Below, one piece after another: positions 24,870 to 31,577 of a DNA stretch of 38,600 bases. Source of the DNA: Frigoriflavimonas asaccharolytica (GTDB taxonomy: Bacteria; Bacteroidota; Bacteroidia; Flavobacteriales; Weeksellaceae); the NCBI RefSeq assembly GCF_013294015.1, contig NZ_JABSNO010000028.1, positions 1 through 38,600 of the forward strand. Reading direction: 5' to 3'. The notes under the pieces were generated by a model. It was not told the origin of the DNA. It made no database searches and saw only the letters and a program-made list of their open reading frames with translations. Made by a program: the position numbers and the translations under genes. The stretch's first letter is position 1. Every line of letters starts with the position of its first letter.

Positions 24870-25427
24870 TTATACAATATCGTCCAGAGATTTTCTATCC
24901 CAAATTTGAAGGTTTTTAAATTCGGACATAGACATACCAGTTTCATGTTTGAACTGTTTTGCCAAATGCCCACTATCAGTATAATCTAATTGATACGCAA
25001 TTTCTGAAAAATTTAATTCACCTAATTGTATCAATTCTTTTACTTTTTCCATCTTCAGATTGATTCTGTATTTTTCAATTGTTATTCCTTCTTCTATACT
25101 AAAAATTTTACTTAATGTGGGATAGGATTTATTAAAAGTTAAACTTAAATAAATTGAAAGATTTGAATAATCTTGACTTTCAATTTTGTTAATAATGGCT
25201 ATTTTTAAATTTTCTATTAAGACATCTGCTTCGTCATTCAAAACCTCAAAACCCAAATTATTAAGTGAAGAAGTTAGTTTTGATAAATCGTCGACATTGA
25301 CATCTATTAACGTCGCCTGTCCTAATTCTACTGATTCAAAATTGATATTTAAATCATTAATTTCTTTTATAACTGCTGATTTGCATCGATCGCAAACCAT
25401 ATTTTTGATGAATAAAACTGTTTTCAT
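24870..25427 (-). CDS. AraC-family regulator with N-terminal HMA-like metal-binding domain
   Basis: This 185-residue protein joins a ferredoxin-like HMA-type domain (about 1-70, with MVCDRC giving C12 and C15) to a C-terminal AraC HTH pair (about 95-185). The latter has FSEIAYQLDYTDSGHLAKQFKHETGMS, here split as FSEIAYQLDYTDSG and HLAKQFKHETGMS. The CxxC of an HMA fold commonly binds Cu(I) or Zn(II). A metal-gated AraC activator of the adjacent copper genes is therefore the natural reading, but that is inference. It is the first regulatory gene in the copper block and lies 128 bp upstream of the HYC gene. Confidence 0.78.
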   Translation of the reverse strand: MKTVLFIKNMVCDRCKSAVIKEINDLNINFESVELGQATLIDVNVDDLSKLTSSLNNLGFEVLNDEADVLIENLKIAIINKIESQDYSNLSIYLSLTFNKSYPTLSKIFSIEEGITIEKYRINLKMEKVKELIQLGELNFSEIAYQLDYTDSGHLAKQFKHETGMSMSEFKNLQIWDRKSLDDIV

Positions 25428-25698
25428 GGTTTTTTAAAAATTAAAATCACAAAAATTAAAATTGAAATCTTGCCCAAATTTTAACTTGAAAACTCTTCAA
25501 TTTGAAATCAATAGTTTATGATTTTTTAAATAAGATAAAATGGAAAAATGAAACTTCTTAATAAAAACGTGAATGCTTTTATTAGTTTTAGAGTCAGCAA
25601 GAATTACTGGAATAATATAACTTCGCTAATAACAAATACTACAAATAGATTTGAAATATGAAACTACAAAACATAATTCTGGCTAAACAAGAGAGAAT

Positions 25699-26124
25699 TT
25701 ATCCTATTTTTGGCGGTTGCCAAATTGAGTGAAAACCGAATGAATAAAAGGAATTTTTATAAGAAAAACGATGGTTTTTCAGAAATGAAAATGATTCAGA
25801 ATTTTGTTTTTCTTGAGATAAAGGTAAAAACCCCAGCAAACTTATTGAAGTGAAGCAAGAGGTAGCGTTGCAATTTCCATCACAATCTTCATGGCCACAT
25901 CCTTTGGGTTTTTTATTGCAACATTCACCTTTACAAGTACCATCATCACAAGAACTTTCTAACTTCGAAAATGTTGCTACAATGTGAACTTTCTTAACTT
26001 TAAGATTCTTAATTTCAATTTTTTTATTATTAATTTCTTTTTTACAGGCATGCAAAGAAATTGGAACTAAAAATAGACCCAGAATAAAACAGAATGATAT
26101 TAATTTTAAAATATATGCCACCAA
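25699..26124 (-). CDS. Exported Cys-rich protein with SIWQPPKI C-terminus
   Basis: This 141-residue protein has a signal/membrane segment at 5-25. A cysteine-rich middle (about 59-90) has CDDGTCKGECC, GCGHEDCDGNC and a further C, about ten cysteines in 33 residues, likely a metal-binding patch. The C-terminus is SIWQPPKIG, nearly the same as in the protein at 9710-10036. The start is not ATG: TTG at 26124 or GTG at 26121 directly after an in-frame stop. An exact -7 element, TAAGTTTG, lies at 26126-26133, so the transcript may be leaderless or nearly so. It may head the copper region. Confidence 0.65.
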   Translation of the reverse strand: MVAYILKLISFCFILGLFLVPISLHACKKEINNKKIEIKNLKVKKVHIVATFSKLESSCDDGTCKGECCNKKPKGCGHEDCDGNCNATSCFTSISLLGFLPLSQEKQNSESFSFLKNHRFSYKNSFYSFGFHSIWQPPKIG

Positions 26125-26125
26125 T

Positions 26126-26133
26126 CAAACTTA
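26126..26133 (-). promoter_or_regulatory. -7 element TAAGTTTG before the Cys-rich protein gene
   Basis: An exact TAnnTTTG match on the minus strand ends one base before the TTG start and four before the GTG start. If used, transcription would begin at or just inside the coding region. That favours the GTG start or a leaderless message. Confidence 0.4.
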
Positions 26134-26262
26134 TTGATTTACAAAGTTACTAATTATTTAGAGAAAATAATAAAATAATGCAAATTCCTTAATCACTCGC
26201 TCAATTTATACGAACAATTCCAATCTCGATATTTATTAATAATGTGATAAATCTTCAATAAA

Positions 26263-27099
26263 TTAAATTTTGTTAGTTGAGTTTAACCACTCATTTATAT
26301 CACCATAATCTTTGTAAAGTTGTGAGCAATCTTCAACGTTTTTATATTTTGCTAAAATTTTCTCGGTTAAAATTTTCCCGTTTGAATCATTATCCAAAAA
26401 GAGATTAATTTTATCATATTCCAGAAGATGATTTTCAACTTTAAAAAATATTGCGGTAGAATTTAATACGATGAAATCTGAATTTTCATCTTTATATAAC
26501 TTGCAGTACGAAAGAAAATCAAAAAAACCCTCAAAAACACAAACCTCTCTTTGAGGCGTATTTTCACCTTTAATAAGCGTAACATCTTTTTTGCCCAGAC
26601 AAATTTTGGAATATTTATTTCTAATTTCAAATCCACCAGAATTATTTTGGAAACCAATTCCGAAAAATAGTTTCCCATTTAATTTATAGTGTATTTCTTT
26701 CACAAAATCTTTCTGTTCCAAGACTTTTCTACTTTCTAAATATTGCAGCAAAGCAGTATTCTGAATATCTTGAATTTTGATTATCTCATAACTCTGCGAA
26801 ATTTCGGAATTTTTCATTGTTGTGGTATGCGAATAGTCAAACTTCTTTAAATATTGCAGCGCTTCTGACACAGAACATTTTTCAATTAATTGAACAATTG
26901 AAATAATGTCGTAATTTTTTCCTGTTCCGAAATCAAAAGCTTTATTTTTCGTAAAATCTACACAAAAGCTCGGAATTTTTTCTTCTCGATCTAAAGCGAA
27001 ATAAAATGCTGTTTTGGAATTTTCTTTTACAGGAAATAGATTGAAAGATTCTAAAACTGTTCTAATATCTATTTTATCTTTAATTTTTTCGCAGTTCAT
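26263..27099 (-). CDS. Primase with Toprim domain
   Basis: This 278-residue DnaG-related protein has an N-terminal CHC2-like part (about 1-85, with IPSFCVDFTKNKAFDFGTGK) that has lost the zinc cysteines. The Toprim domain has the catalytic glutamate E190 (VFEGFFDFLS) and the DxD pair D236/D238 (LDNDSNGK). The GDINEWL segment at the end is typical of small mobile-element primases. There is no helicase-binding domain, so it is much shorter than chromosomal DnaG (about 600). It sits just beyond the iteron origin and probably primes replication of the element. Confidence 0.85.
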   Translation of the reverse strand: MNCEKIKDKIDIRTVLESFNLFPVKENSKTAFYFALDREEKIPSFCVDFTKNKAFDFGTGKNYDIISIVQLIEKCSVSEALQYLKKFDYSHTTTMKNSEISQSYEIIKIQDIQNTALLQYLESRKVLEQKDFVKEIHYKLNGKLFFGIGFQNNSGGFEIRNKYSKICLGKKDVTLIKGENTPQREVCVFEGFFDFLSYCKLYKDENSDFIVLNSTAIFFKVENHLLEYDKINLFLDNDSNGKILTEKILAKYKNVEDCSQLYKDYGDINEWLNSTNKI

Positions 27100-27234
27100 T
27101 TTTTTTCTTTTTTAAAGCAAATTTTTTATCCACATTTCCCTTTTAAATAAAAAAAAACTTTTATTTACTTTTATAATGCTTTTAGTATTTCGCTATATCG
27201 CTTTATGACAAGTGTTTTAACTCGTTTTTGACAT

Positions 27235-27329
27235 GAGTGCAATTCCGAATTTGACATGAGTGCAATTCCGAATATAAGATGAGTGCAATTCCGACAAAAT
27301 GCCATTATAGGAATGAGTGCAATTCCGAA
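27235..27329 (+). repeat. Iteron cluster A (four copies)
   Basis: GAGTGCAATTCCGAA occurs at 27235-27249, 27258-27272, 27281-27295 (last base C) and 27315-27329. Start-to-start spacings are 23, 23 and 34 bp. The 23-bp period is about two helical turns, so initiator molecules would line up on one face of the DNA. Confidence 0.92.
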
Positions 27330-27417
27330 ATGAATTCTATGTTTTACTTGTTTTTTCATACTTATCCACAATTAATGGTACTTACCAATATTTTTACTCT
27401 TCTTTTTTATTTGGAAT

Positions 27418-27538
27418 GAGTGCAATTCCGAAAACAAAGCTTTCAAAAATCAAATTTTAACATTTCTTTAACTTTAGCGAGTGCAATTCCGAATTAGAGA
27501 TGAGTGCAATTCCGAAATGGAATGAGTGCAAATCCGAA
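27418..27538 (+). repeat. Iteron cluster B (four copies)
   Basis: The same 15-mer occurs at 27418-27432, 27479-27493, 27502-27516 and 27524-27538. The last copy has one mismatch (AAATCC for AATTCC) and abuts the initiator stop codon. Spacings are 61, 23 and 22 bp. A DnaA box lies between the two clusters. Confidence 0.92.
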
Positions 27539-27539
27539 A

Positions 27540-28637
27540 TCAAATTATATTTGGGTATCCATTCGGAATCAATTCTCCAACTTTTGTTTTTCTATATTCG
27601 ATAATCATAAATTCTTGCAACTCATTTAGAAATAATTTTCCTTGAAAATCAGTAGATTTTTTTCGGATTAATCTATTTCGTCTTATGAATTCTTTGAAAG
27701 ATCTTTCAATCAATTCTCTGTTTTGTGAGATTGTTCTGTATTGATAAGAAAACTGAACCATGTCAGAATCCTTTAATCCATACCTCTGTTTAAAGTAATT
27801 TAATCTCCTCGTTACATCAGTTTTTACATTCGCAATTTTTGGTAAAGTAGTTTCGGGAACCACTTTTGTATGGAATGGATTTATCGATATTAAATCTCTT
27901 CGACATCTATAATTAAATGATAAATCGTTATATTTTTCAAGACTTATTTTTACTGGTTTTAAGAATTTAAAAAAAAAATCATTGGCAGATTTATAGTTTA
28001 AACCAAACTTGTTGTTGAGTGTAGATAGCTTTAAAGTAGTTCCGTTTTCAGGCAGTTTTGATAGCCAAATTGCGAAAATAATATGCTTATTGTTTCGGAT
28101 GTTATATACCAAATTGTACAGAATATAATTGTATTCGGGGATAACCAATAGTTTTTTCAGCCAATAACTGCTGATTAAAAACGTGGTGTAACCTCTCTGA
28201 TCGTAACAGGGAATTGAAATAAGACCACCAAAAGTTTTGATTTCTTTTCCCTTTGAATTTAAAGATTTATACCATCCCATTTTAAATTTAGTCAGAAATT
28301 CATAAGCTGCAACAACTTGTTTAGAAGAACCACTCGGCGAAATTTTGCTGTTTTTAATTTTAATAGAAGCGAAAGTGTTGTTCTCTGTTTCAAATTCTTC
28401 ATCGAAAAGGGTAAGTTGTTTCGGTCGATCTTCTGGACGAAATTGCTCGTTACCAATAATTGAAATAATATTGAAAATTACCCGAAGTGCATTTATTGGA
28501 ATATCAAAAGATTCGTTGCCATCGAAAATAAAATCGTCCACAAAATGGTTACCCAAACGTATTTTGTCGGGAATTCTATCATTCTTATTTTCAAATTCCT
28601 TGCGGATTATCTTTATTTCTTTTTCTGGAACGATCAT
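27540..28637 (-). CDS. Plasmid-type replication initiator protein
   Basis: This 365-residue protein is read as a replication initiator from its position beside the iterons and from its two winged-helix-like regions. The N-terminal one begins around DIPINALRVIFNIISIIGNEQF and the second contains TLKLSTLNNKFGLNYKSANDFFFKFLKP (about 205-232, quoted in parts: TLKLSTLNNKFGL, then YKSANDFFFKFL). This is like Rep_3/RepB-type iteron-binding proteins, though the exact family is uncertain. It would bind the GAGTGCAATTCCGAA repeats and recruit DnaA and helicase. The iterons lie at its 3' end rather than in its promoter, so simple Rep autoregulation through the iterons is unlikely. Confidence 0.75.
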   Translation of the reverse strand: MIVPEKEIKIIRKEFENKNDRIPDKIRLGNHFVDDFIFDGNESFDIPINALRVIFNIISIIGNEQFRPEDRPKQLTLFDEEFETENNTFASIKIKNSKISPSGSSKQVVAAYEFLTKFKMGWYKSLNSKGKEIKTFGGLISIPCYDQRGYTTFLISSYWLKKLLVIPEYNYILYNLVYNIRNNKHIIFAIWLSKLPENGTTLKLSTLNNKFGLNYKSANDFFFKFLKPVKISLEKYNDLSFNYRCRRDLISINPFHTKVVPETTLPKIANVKTDVTRRLNYFKQRYGLKDSDMVQFSYQYRTISQNRELIERSFKEFIRRNRLIRKKSTDFQGKLFLNELQEFMIIEYRKTKVGELIPNGYPNII

Positions 28638-28694
28638 AAATTAATTCAAGATTTTTTGGAATTAAAATCTTCCTTTTTGTCTAAAGAGTTTGAA

Positions 28695-28901
28695 TTATTT
28701 CAATTCAATTTTTTCACTTTTTAGCGTTTTAATACCATCATTAAGCGTGTAATATTTAAAAATATTTATTCCATCAGCTTTGAAAACTCTTTTCTCAACC
28801 TTCCCAAAATTTTGAATTTTCACTTTTTGAATCCCATGGTATTCAGCAAGCATTCCGTTAATTGTTACTTTTTGACCTGGTTTTAAATCTGATATTTTCA
28901 T
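28695..28901 (-). CDS. Small basic protein upstream of the initiator gene
   Basis: A 68-residue protein of beta-rich character (MKISDLKPGQKVTINGMLAE) that resembles a small SH3-like or KOW-like barrel. It has no named family that I recognise. It is 57 bp upstream of the initiator gene on the same strand and has a perfect palindrome just ahead of its start. A role in controlling replication is plausible from position only. Confidence 0.6.
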   Translation of the reverse strand: MKISDLKPGQKVTINGMLAEYHGIQKVKIQNFGKVEKRVFKADGINIFKYYTLNDGIKTLKSEKIELK

Positions 28902-28931
28902 CTTTTGCGTATTTTTGTCTATATATTTAAC

Positions 28932-28947
28932 ATAGATAATTATCTAT
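28932..28947. promoter_or_regulatory. Perfect 16-bp palindrome, operator candidate
   Basis: ATAGATAATTATCTAT is identical to its reverse complement. It lies 31 bp upstream of the small protein gene that precedes the initiator. The half-site core ATAGAT is also present twice in the divergent control region (30461-30466 and 30492-30497), so one of the element's own repressors may bind both places. Confidence 0.45.
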
Positions 28948-28957
28948 ATTTCTAAAT

Positions 28958-29656
28958 TTAAACATTTGATAGTTTTGGCGGCGTTATTCTTGGAATTGTT
29001 TTTACCGAAAGTGAATTATTTTGTGTTGAATTTTTCAGATAAGGCAGCACACTTTTTAATGTAGATTTCCAATCGGTTATTGGTCGGTTTGCGCTATTTT
29101 TCCAGCTATTGCTTCTCCAATTTTTATATTTTAATTGAATTTCAGAATGTAATTGAGGATCATACATTTCTAATGATTGAGCATACTCTAAAAATTCTTC
29201 AATTGATGGAATGCTATTGTTAATTTCAACACTACTCGAAATCTGTTGTGTCCTTTTTTTAATAGAATTTACCTCTACTACCTTTGGTTCAACTTTCTTC
29301 TGAGCTTTTTTAAATTCCAATATTTCAGATTGAACTTCAGGTTTTTCAAGCACATCATTAAAAATTAAAGGATAATCCGAATTTAATTCAAAATCAGAAG
29401 GTATTCCATTACGTGAATGGTATGAAATTATACCAAATTTGCACAACTTTTCCTTACAAACCTTAACTGTTTTCCTTGTCATTTTAAGCTCTCTACTTAT
29501 CTTGCTATCAGACACTGTGAATTTTGTGTACCCTGCTTCAGATCCTATTTTCAACAAATAGAAATAAACAGAAATAGCCGATAAACCTAAAGATTTATTT
29601 TCATTAAATCCCCATATCCTGTTTGTCAATTCAAGGTACTCCATATCATTTTTCAT
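28958..29656 (-). CDS. Winged-helix DNA-binding protein, phage replication-like
   Basis: This 232-residue protein starts with a winged-helix domain (about 20-95, with FTVSDSKISRELKMTRKTVK as recognition region). A charged linker follows. The short C-terminal helical domain contains LKYKNWRSNSW and ITDWKSTLKSVLPYL, a pattern seen at the end of phage and mobile-element replication proteins of the DnaD/O type. It probably helps load the replication machinery or regulates the initiator. The start overlaps the DUF3853 gene by 11 bases, showing co-translation. The exact function is inferred. Confidence 0.6.
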   Translation of the reverse strand: MKNDMEYLELTNRIWGFNENKSLGLSAISVYFYLLKIGSEAGYTKFTVSDSKISRELKMTRKTVKVCKEKLCKFGIISYHSRNGIPSDFELNSDYPLIFNDVLEKPEVQSEILEFKKAQKKVEPKVVEVNSIKKRTQQISSSVEINNSIPSIEEFLEYAQSLEMYDPQLHSEIQLKYKNWRSNSWKNSANRPITDWKSTLKSVLPYLKNSTQNNSLSVKTIPRITPPKLSNV

Positions 29657-29897
29657 CTAAAAGTTCTAAAGCTAAATCTTTGTCGATTATGATGATATTT
29701 TTATTTTGGATAATCGCCTTATCCAATATGCCGGAAGCTTTCATTTTCGCAGCTTTCGATAGTGAACACCCTAAGATTTTTGCCAAACCTTTCATACCGT
29801 ATTCGTATTTTTTTTCAGAATTCAATTTCTTGGATACTTCTAACAATTGTTCTACGGTTAAATTTCCAACAAGTGTTTTGGGGTTTACTTCTTTCAT
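29646..29897 (-). CDS. DUF3853-family protein (copy 1)
   Basis: This 83-residue protein has the core YGMKGLAKILGCSLSKA, a short HTH, followed by SGILDKAI and an I/V-rich strand ending LALELLDEK. DUF3853 proteins are small DNA-binding proteins found in Bacteroidota mobile elements, similar in size and fold to excisionases (MerR/AlpA-like). It is a clear paralogue of its upstream neighbour and overlaps it by four bases. It may act as excisionase or activator of the replication genes. Confidence 0.8.
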   Translation of the reverse strand: MKEVNPKTLVGNLTVEQLLEVSKKLNSEKKYEYGMKGLAKILGCSLSKAAKMKASGILDKAIIQNKNIIIIDKDLALELLDEK

Positions 29898-30181
29898 TTT
29901 TTACTGTCATTAAATAGTCTTAAAGCCATTTCCGCATTCACAATTATGGTTCGCCCTTTCTGCTTTATCGCTTTGTCAAATATTCCAGTTCTTTTTAATC
30001 TACCTGCGTAATTTGTGGAACAGCCAAGAATTTTCGCCAAACCTTTTAATCCATAAACATAGGTTGAATCTACTTTTTCTAAACTAATTTTTTCTTCAAT
30101 ACTTTTAGGAAGTCTCGATTCTAATATCTCTACAAACTCACCAATGGTTAGTTGCCAAATTGGTTTATCAACATCCTTCAT
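29894..30181 (-). CDS. DUF3853-family protein (copy 2)
   Basis: The preferred form is 95 residues starting MKDVDKPIWQLTIGEF (ATG at 30179-30181), one base after the upstream stop. A longer reading frame to 30262 overlaps the upstream gene and lacks family character. The core YGLKGLAKILGCSTNYAGRL, then GIFDKAI and TIIVNAEMALRLF, aligns throughout with copy 1. It is probably a DNA-binding regulator or excisionase. The tandem pair shares about half its residues in the core, so the duplication is old. Confidence 0.8.
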   Translation of the reverse strand: MKDVDKPIWQLTIGEFVEILESRLPKSIEEKISLEKVDSTYVYGLKGLAKILGCSTNYAGRLKRTGIFDKAIKQKGRTIIVNAEMALRLFNDSKK

Positions 30182-30182
30182 T

Positions 30183-30401
30183 TTATATAGCATTATTGGT
30201 AGGTTTAAAAAAAATTTCATCTTCGCTAAATCCTTTGTCTTTGTAAAATTGCACAGCGACATACAAAGTCAATTTATTGCTATTTCTTTTTGCAAGCCCT
30301 AAGACAGATTGTTGCTGAATATCAAGTATTCTGGCAAGTTCCATGCTGAAATTATTTTCTTTTAGAATTTTCTGAACTATAAAATCGCTCACTTTTTTCA
30401 T
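30183..30401 (-). CDS. Small Cro-like HTH protein
   Basis: This 72-residue protein has an HTH-like segment FSMELARILDIQQQSVLGLA (about 18-37) and a C-terminal YKDKGFSEDEIFF. Size, position and divergent orientation from the CI-like repressor suggest a Cro-like or Str-like partner at the head of the leftward operon. Its promoter is probably TATATTTG at 30456-30463 on the minus strand. The domain call is moderate; no exact family is recognised. Confidence 0.6.
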   Translation of the reverse strand: MKKVSDFIVQKILKENNFSMELARILDIQQQSVLGLAKRNSNKLTLYVAVQFYKDKGFSEDEIFFKPTNNAI

Positions 30402-30431
30402 TTCAATTGTATTTTAAAATAAATAATTTAC

Positions 30432-30439
30432 TATATTTG
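30432..30439 (+). promoter_or_regulatory. Rightward -7 element for the repressor-integrase operon
   Basis: TATATTTG matches TAnnTTTG exactly and has a TTG 22 bases upstream (30407-30409). Transcription would start near 30446, about 70 bases before the repressor ATG. Confidence 0.55.
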
Positions 30440-30455
30440 TATTGTTAATAGATTG

Positions 30456-30463
30456 CAAATATA
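30456..30463 (-). promoter_or_regulatory. Leftward -7 element for the replication operon
   Basis: TATATTTG on the minus strand is an exact consensus match with a TTTG 21 bases upstream (30485-30488). A second possible -7 element, TAAATTTG, lies at 30485-30492. The start site would be near 30449, a few bases from the rightward start, so the two promoters should exclude one another. A 7-2-7 palindrome, AAATATA-GA-TATATTT, at 30457-30472 overlaps it and could be the operator. Confidence 0.55.
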
Positions 30464-30516
30464 GATATATTTCAATATTAAACGCAAATTTATAGATAAA
30501 AAACAATAAAATACAA

Positions 30517-30945
30517 ATGACAATAACAAGAAGACTTCAAAAATTTATGGAATACAAGAATCTGAATGCCAATAAAATTACGGTAGATGCAGGATTATCA
30601 GTTGGATTAATTGGTAGAGCCATTAAAAATGATTCAGGTTTAAATTCTGATACTGTAGAAAAAATATTAATTGCATATGCAGAACTCAGCCCAGAATGGT
30701 TTGTGTCTGGAAATGGAGAAATGTTGAAACCAGTTAATCAAACTATTGCCAGTAATAATTCACCTAATAGCGTAAATAATAATATTAATGGAAATGTAAA
30801 CGGAAATTTTAGGATTTCACACAGTGAATTTTCTGGAATTATAGACTTACAAAAGGAAACAATGTCAAGCTTAAGAACTTGCCAAGATCAACTTTCAGAA
30901 AGCATGAAACAGGTTACGATTCTTTTGGAACTTTTAAAAAAATAA
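30517..30945 (+). CDS. CI-like phage-type repressor
   Basis: This 142-residue protein has an N-terminal lambda-repressor-like HTH (about 1-70), including ANKITVDAGLSVGLIGRAIK and ELSPEWFVSGNGEML, a sequence typical of Bacteroidota prophage repressors. An Asn-rich linker follows (about 85-100) and then a C-terminal coiled-coil tail. There is no LexA-type protease domain, so induction would need another signal such as an antirepressor, as in PICIs. It is the first gene of the rightward operon and probably silences the replication genes. Confidence 0.8.
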   Translation: MTITRRLQKFMEYKNLNANKITVDAGLSVGLIGRAIKNDSGLNSDTVEKILIAYAELSPEWFVSGNGEMLKPVNQTIASNNSPNSVNNNINGNVNGNFRISHSEFSGIIDLQKETMSSLRTCQDQLSESMKQVTILLELLKK

Positions 30946-30946
30946 C

Positions 30947-31573
30947 ATGCATAAGATAATATTACTTTTCAGTACAGCCATAGCAATATCGCTAAATGCG
31001 CAAGTAAATAAAATCTTCACAAATTATAAAGCATCGATTAATAAACAGCAAAACAAAAATTTGCAAAGAGTTATAAAAATCGAAATAATTAATATTGGTA
31101 ATTGGACAAATTTTGAAGAAAACTCATTTTGGAGATTTGTAAAAATCAATGATGGAAATCTTTCGCAAATATTAAACACTGATAGTGGTATTATACGTCT
31201 TAGCGAAAATACAATGAACACGCAGAACTGGAAAGATGAAAATGGCAATTTCAGTTTCCGTTCTATTTCTGAACCATTTAAAATCTCACAGGAATATATC
31301 AGTGCTAAAAATGAAAAAAATAAAAACAAAAACGCATTAGTGGAAAAAGAAATTTATGAAACTACTGCTCCAATATCTTCTTTCACTTTTAAAATTTACA
31401 CTTACCTAAAAGATAATACGATTGAGAACGATAAAGATTTGTCAAAAACGATAAATGTTTATTCAGAAAACCAATTAATTAAAACTTTTACATACTCATT
31501 TGAAGATTTAATGAAGATTGGAGGTATTTCCATTGAAAATTACAAACTCGAAAGTACTGAATCTAAAAAATAA
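30947..31573 (+). CDS. Exported protein of unknown function in the repressor-integrase operon
   Basis: This 208-residue protein has a clear signal peptide (about 1-18, MHKIILLFSTAIAISLNA) and a mature part rich in beta-type sequence with no recognised domain. Its ATG is one base after the repressor stop and its stop is four bases before the integrase start, so it is expressed with the repressor in the integrated state. Genes expressed with a repressor often protect the host from other phages or act as fitness cargo. A superinfection-exclusion role is possible but untested. Confidence 0.75.
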   Translation: MHKIILLFSTAIAISLNAQVNKIFTNYKASINKQQNKNLQRVIKIEIINIGNWTNFEENSFWRFVKINDGNLSQILNTDSGIIRLSENTMNTQNWKDENGNFSFRSISEPFKISQEYISAKNEKNKNKNALVEKEIYETTAPISSFTFKIYTYLKDNTIENDKDLSKTINVYSENQLIKTFTYSFEDLMKIGGISIENYKLESTESKK

Positions 31574-31577
31574 AAAT

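Larger units (their letters stand above)
27126..27538. other. Iteron-type replication origin (oriV)
   Basis: Two perfect DnaA boxes, TTATCCACA, lie at 27126-27134 and 27362-27370. Eight direct repeats of GAGTGCAATTCCGAA lie in two clusters, most of them 22-23 bp apart. An A/T-only-rich stretch at 27141-27185 could be the unwinding element. The origin lies between the primase stop-proximal side and the 3' end of the initiator gene. These three components together are the standard anatomy of an iteron origin. Confidence 0.88.

Noticed and set aside
27171-27371. 66-codon minus-strand ORF across the iterons
   Set aside because: Its peptide is produced by the iteron repeats (FGIAL repeated) and the region is explained as a replication origin.
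27235-27538. CRISPR-like array of 15-mers
   Set aside because: Repeats are too short, spacers are 7-46 bp and irregular, DnaA boxes and an initiator gene are adjacent, and no cas gene is present.
30182-30262. Longer N-terminus for DUF3853 copy 2
   Set aside because: It overlaps the Cro-like gene and has no family character; MKDVDKP at 30181 is the natural start.
31518-31577. Upstream start for the integrase
   Set aside because: It lies within the preceding exported-protein gene; the ATG at 31578 is four bases after that stop and begins the conserved integrase sequence.
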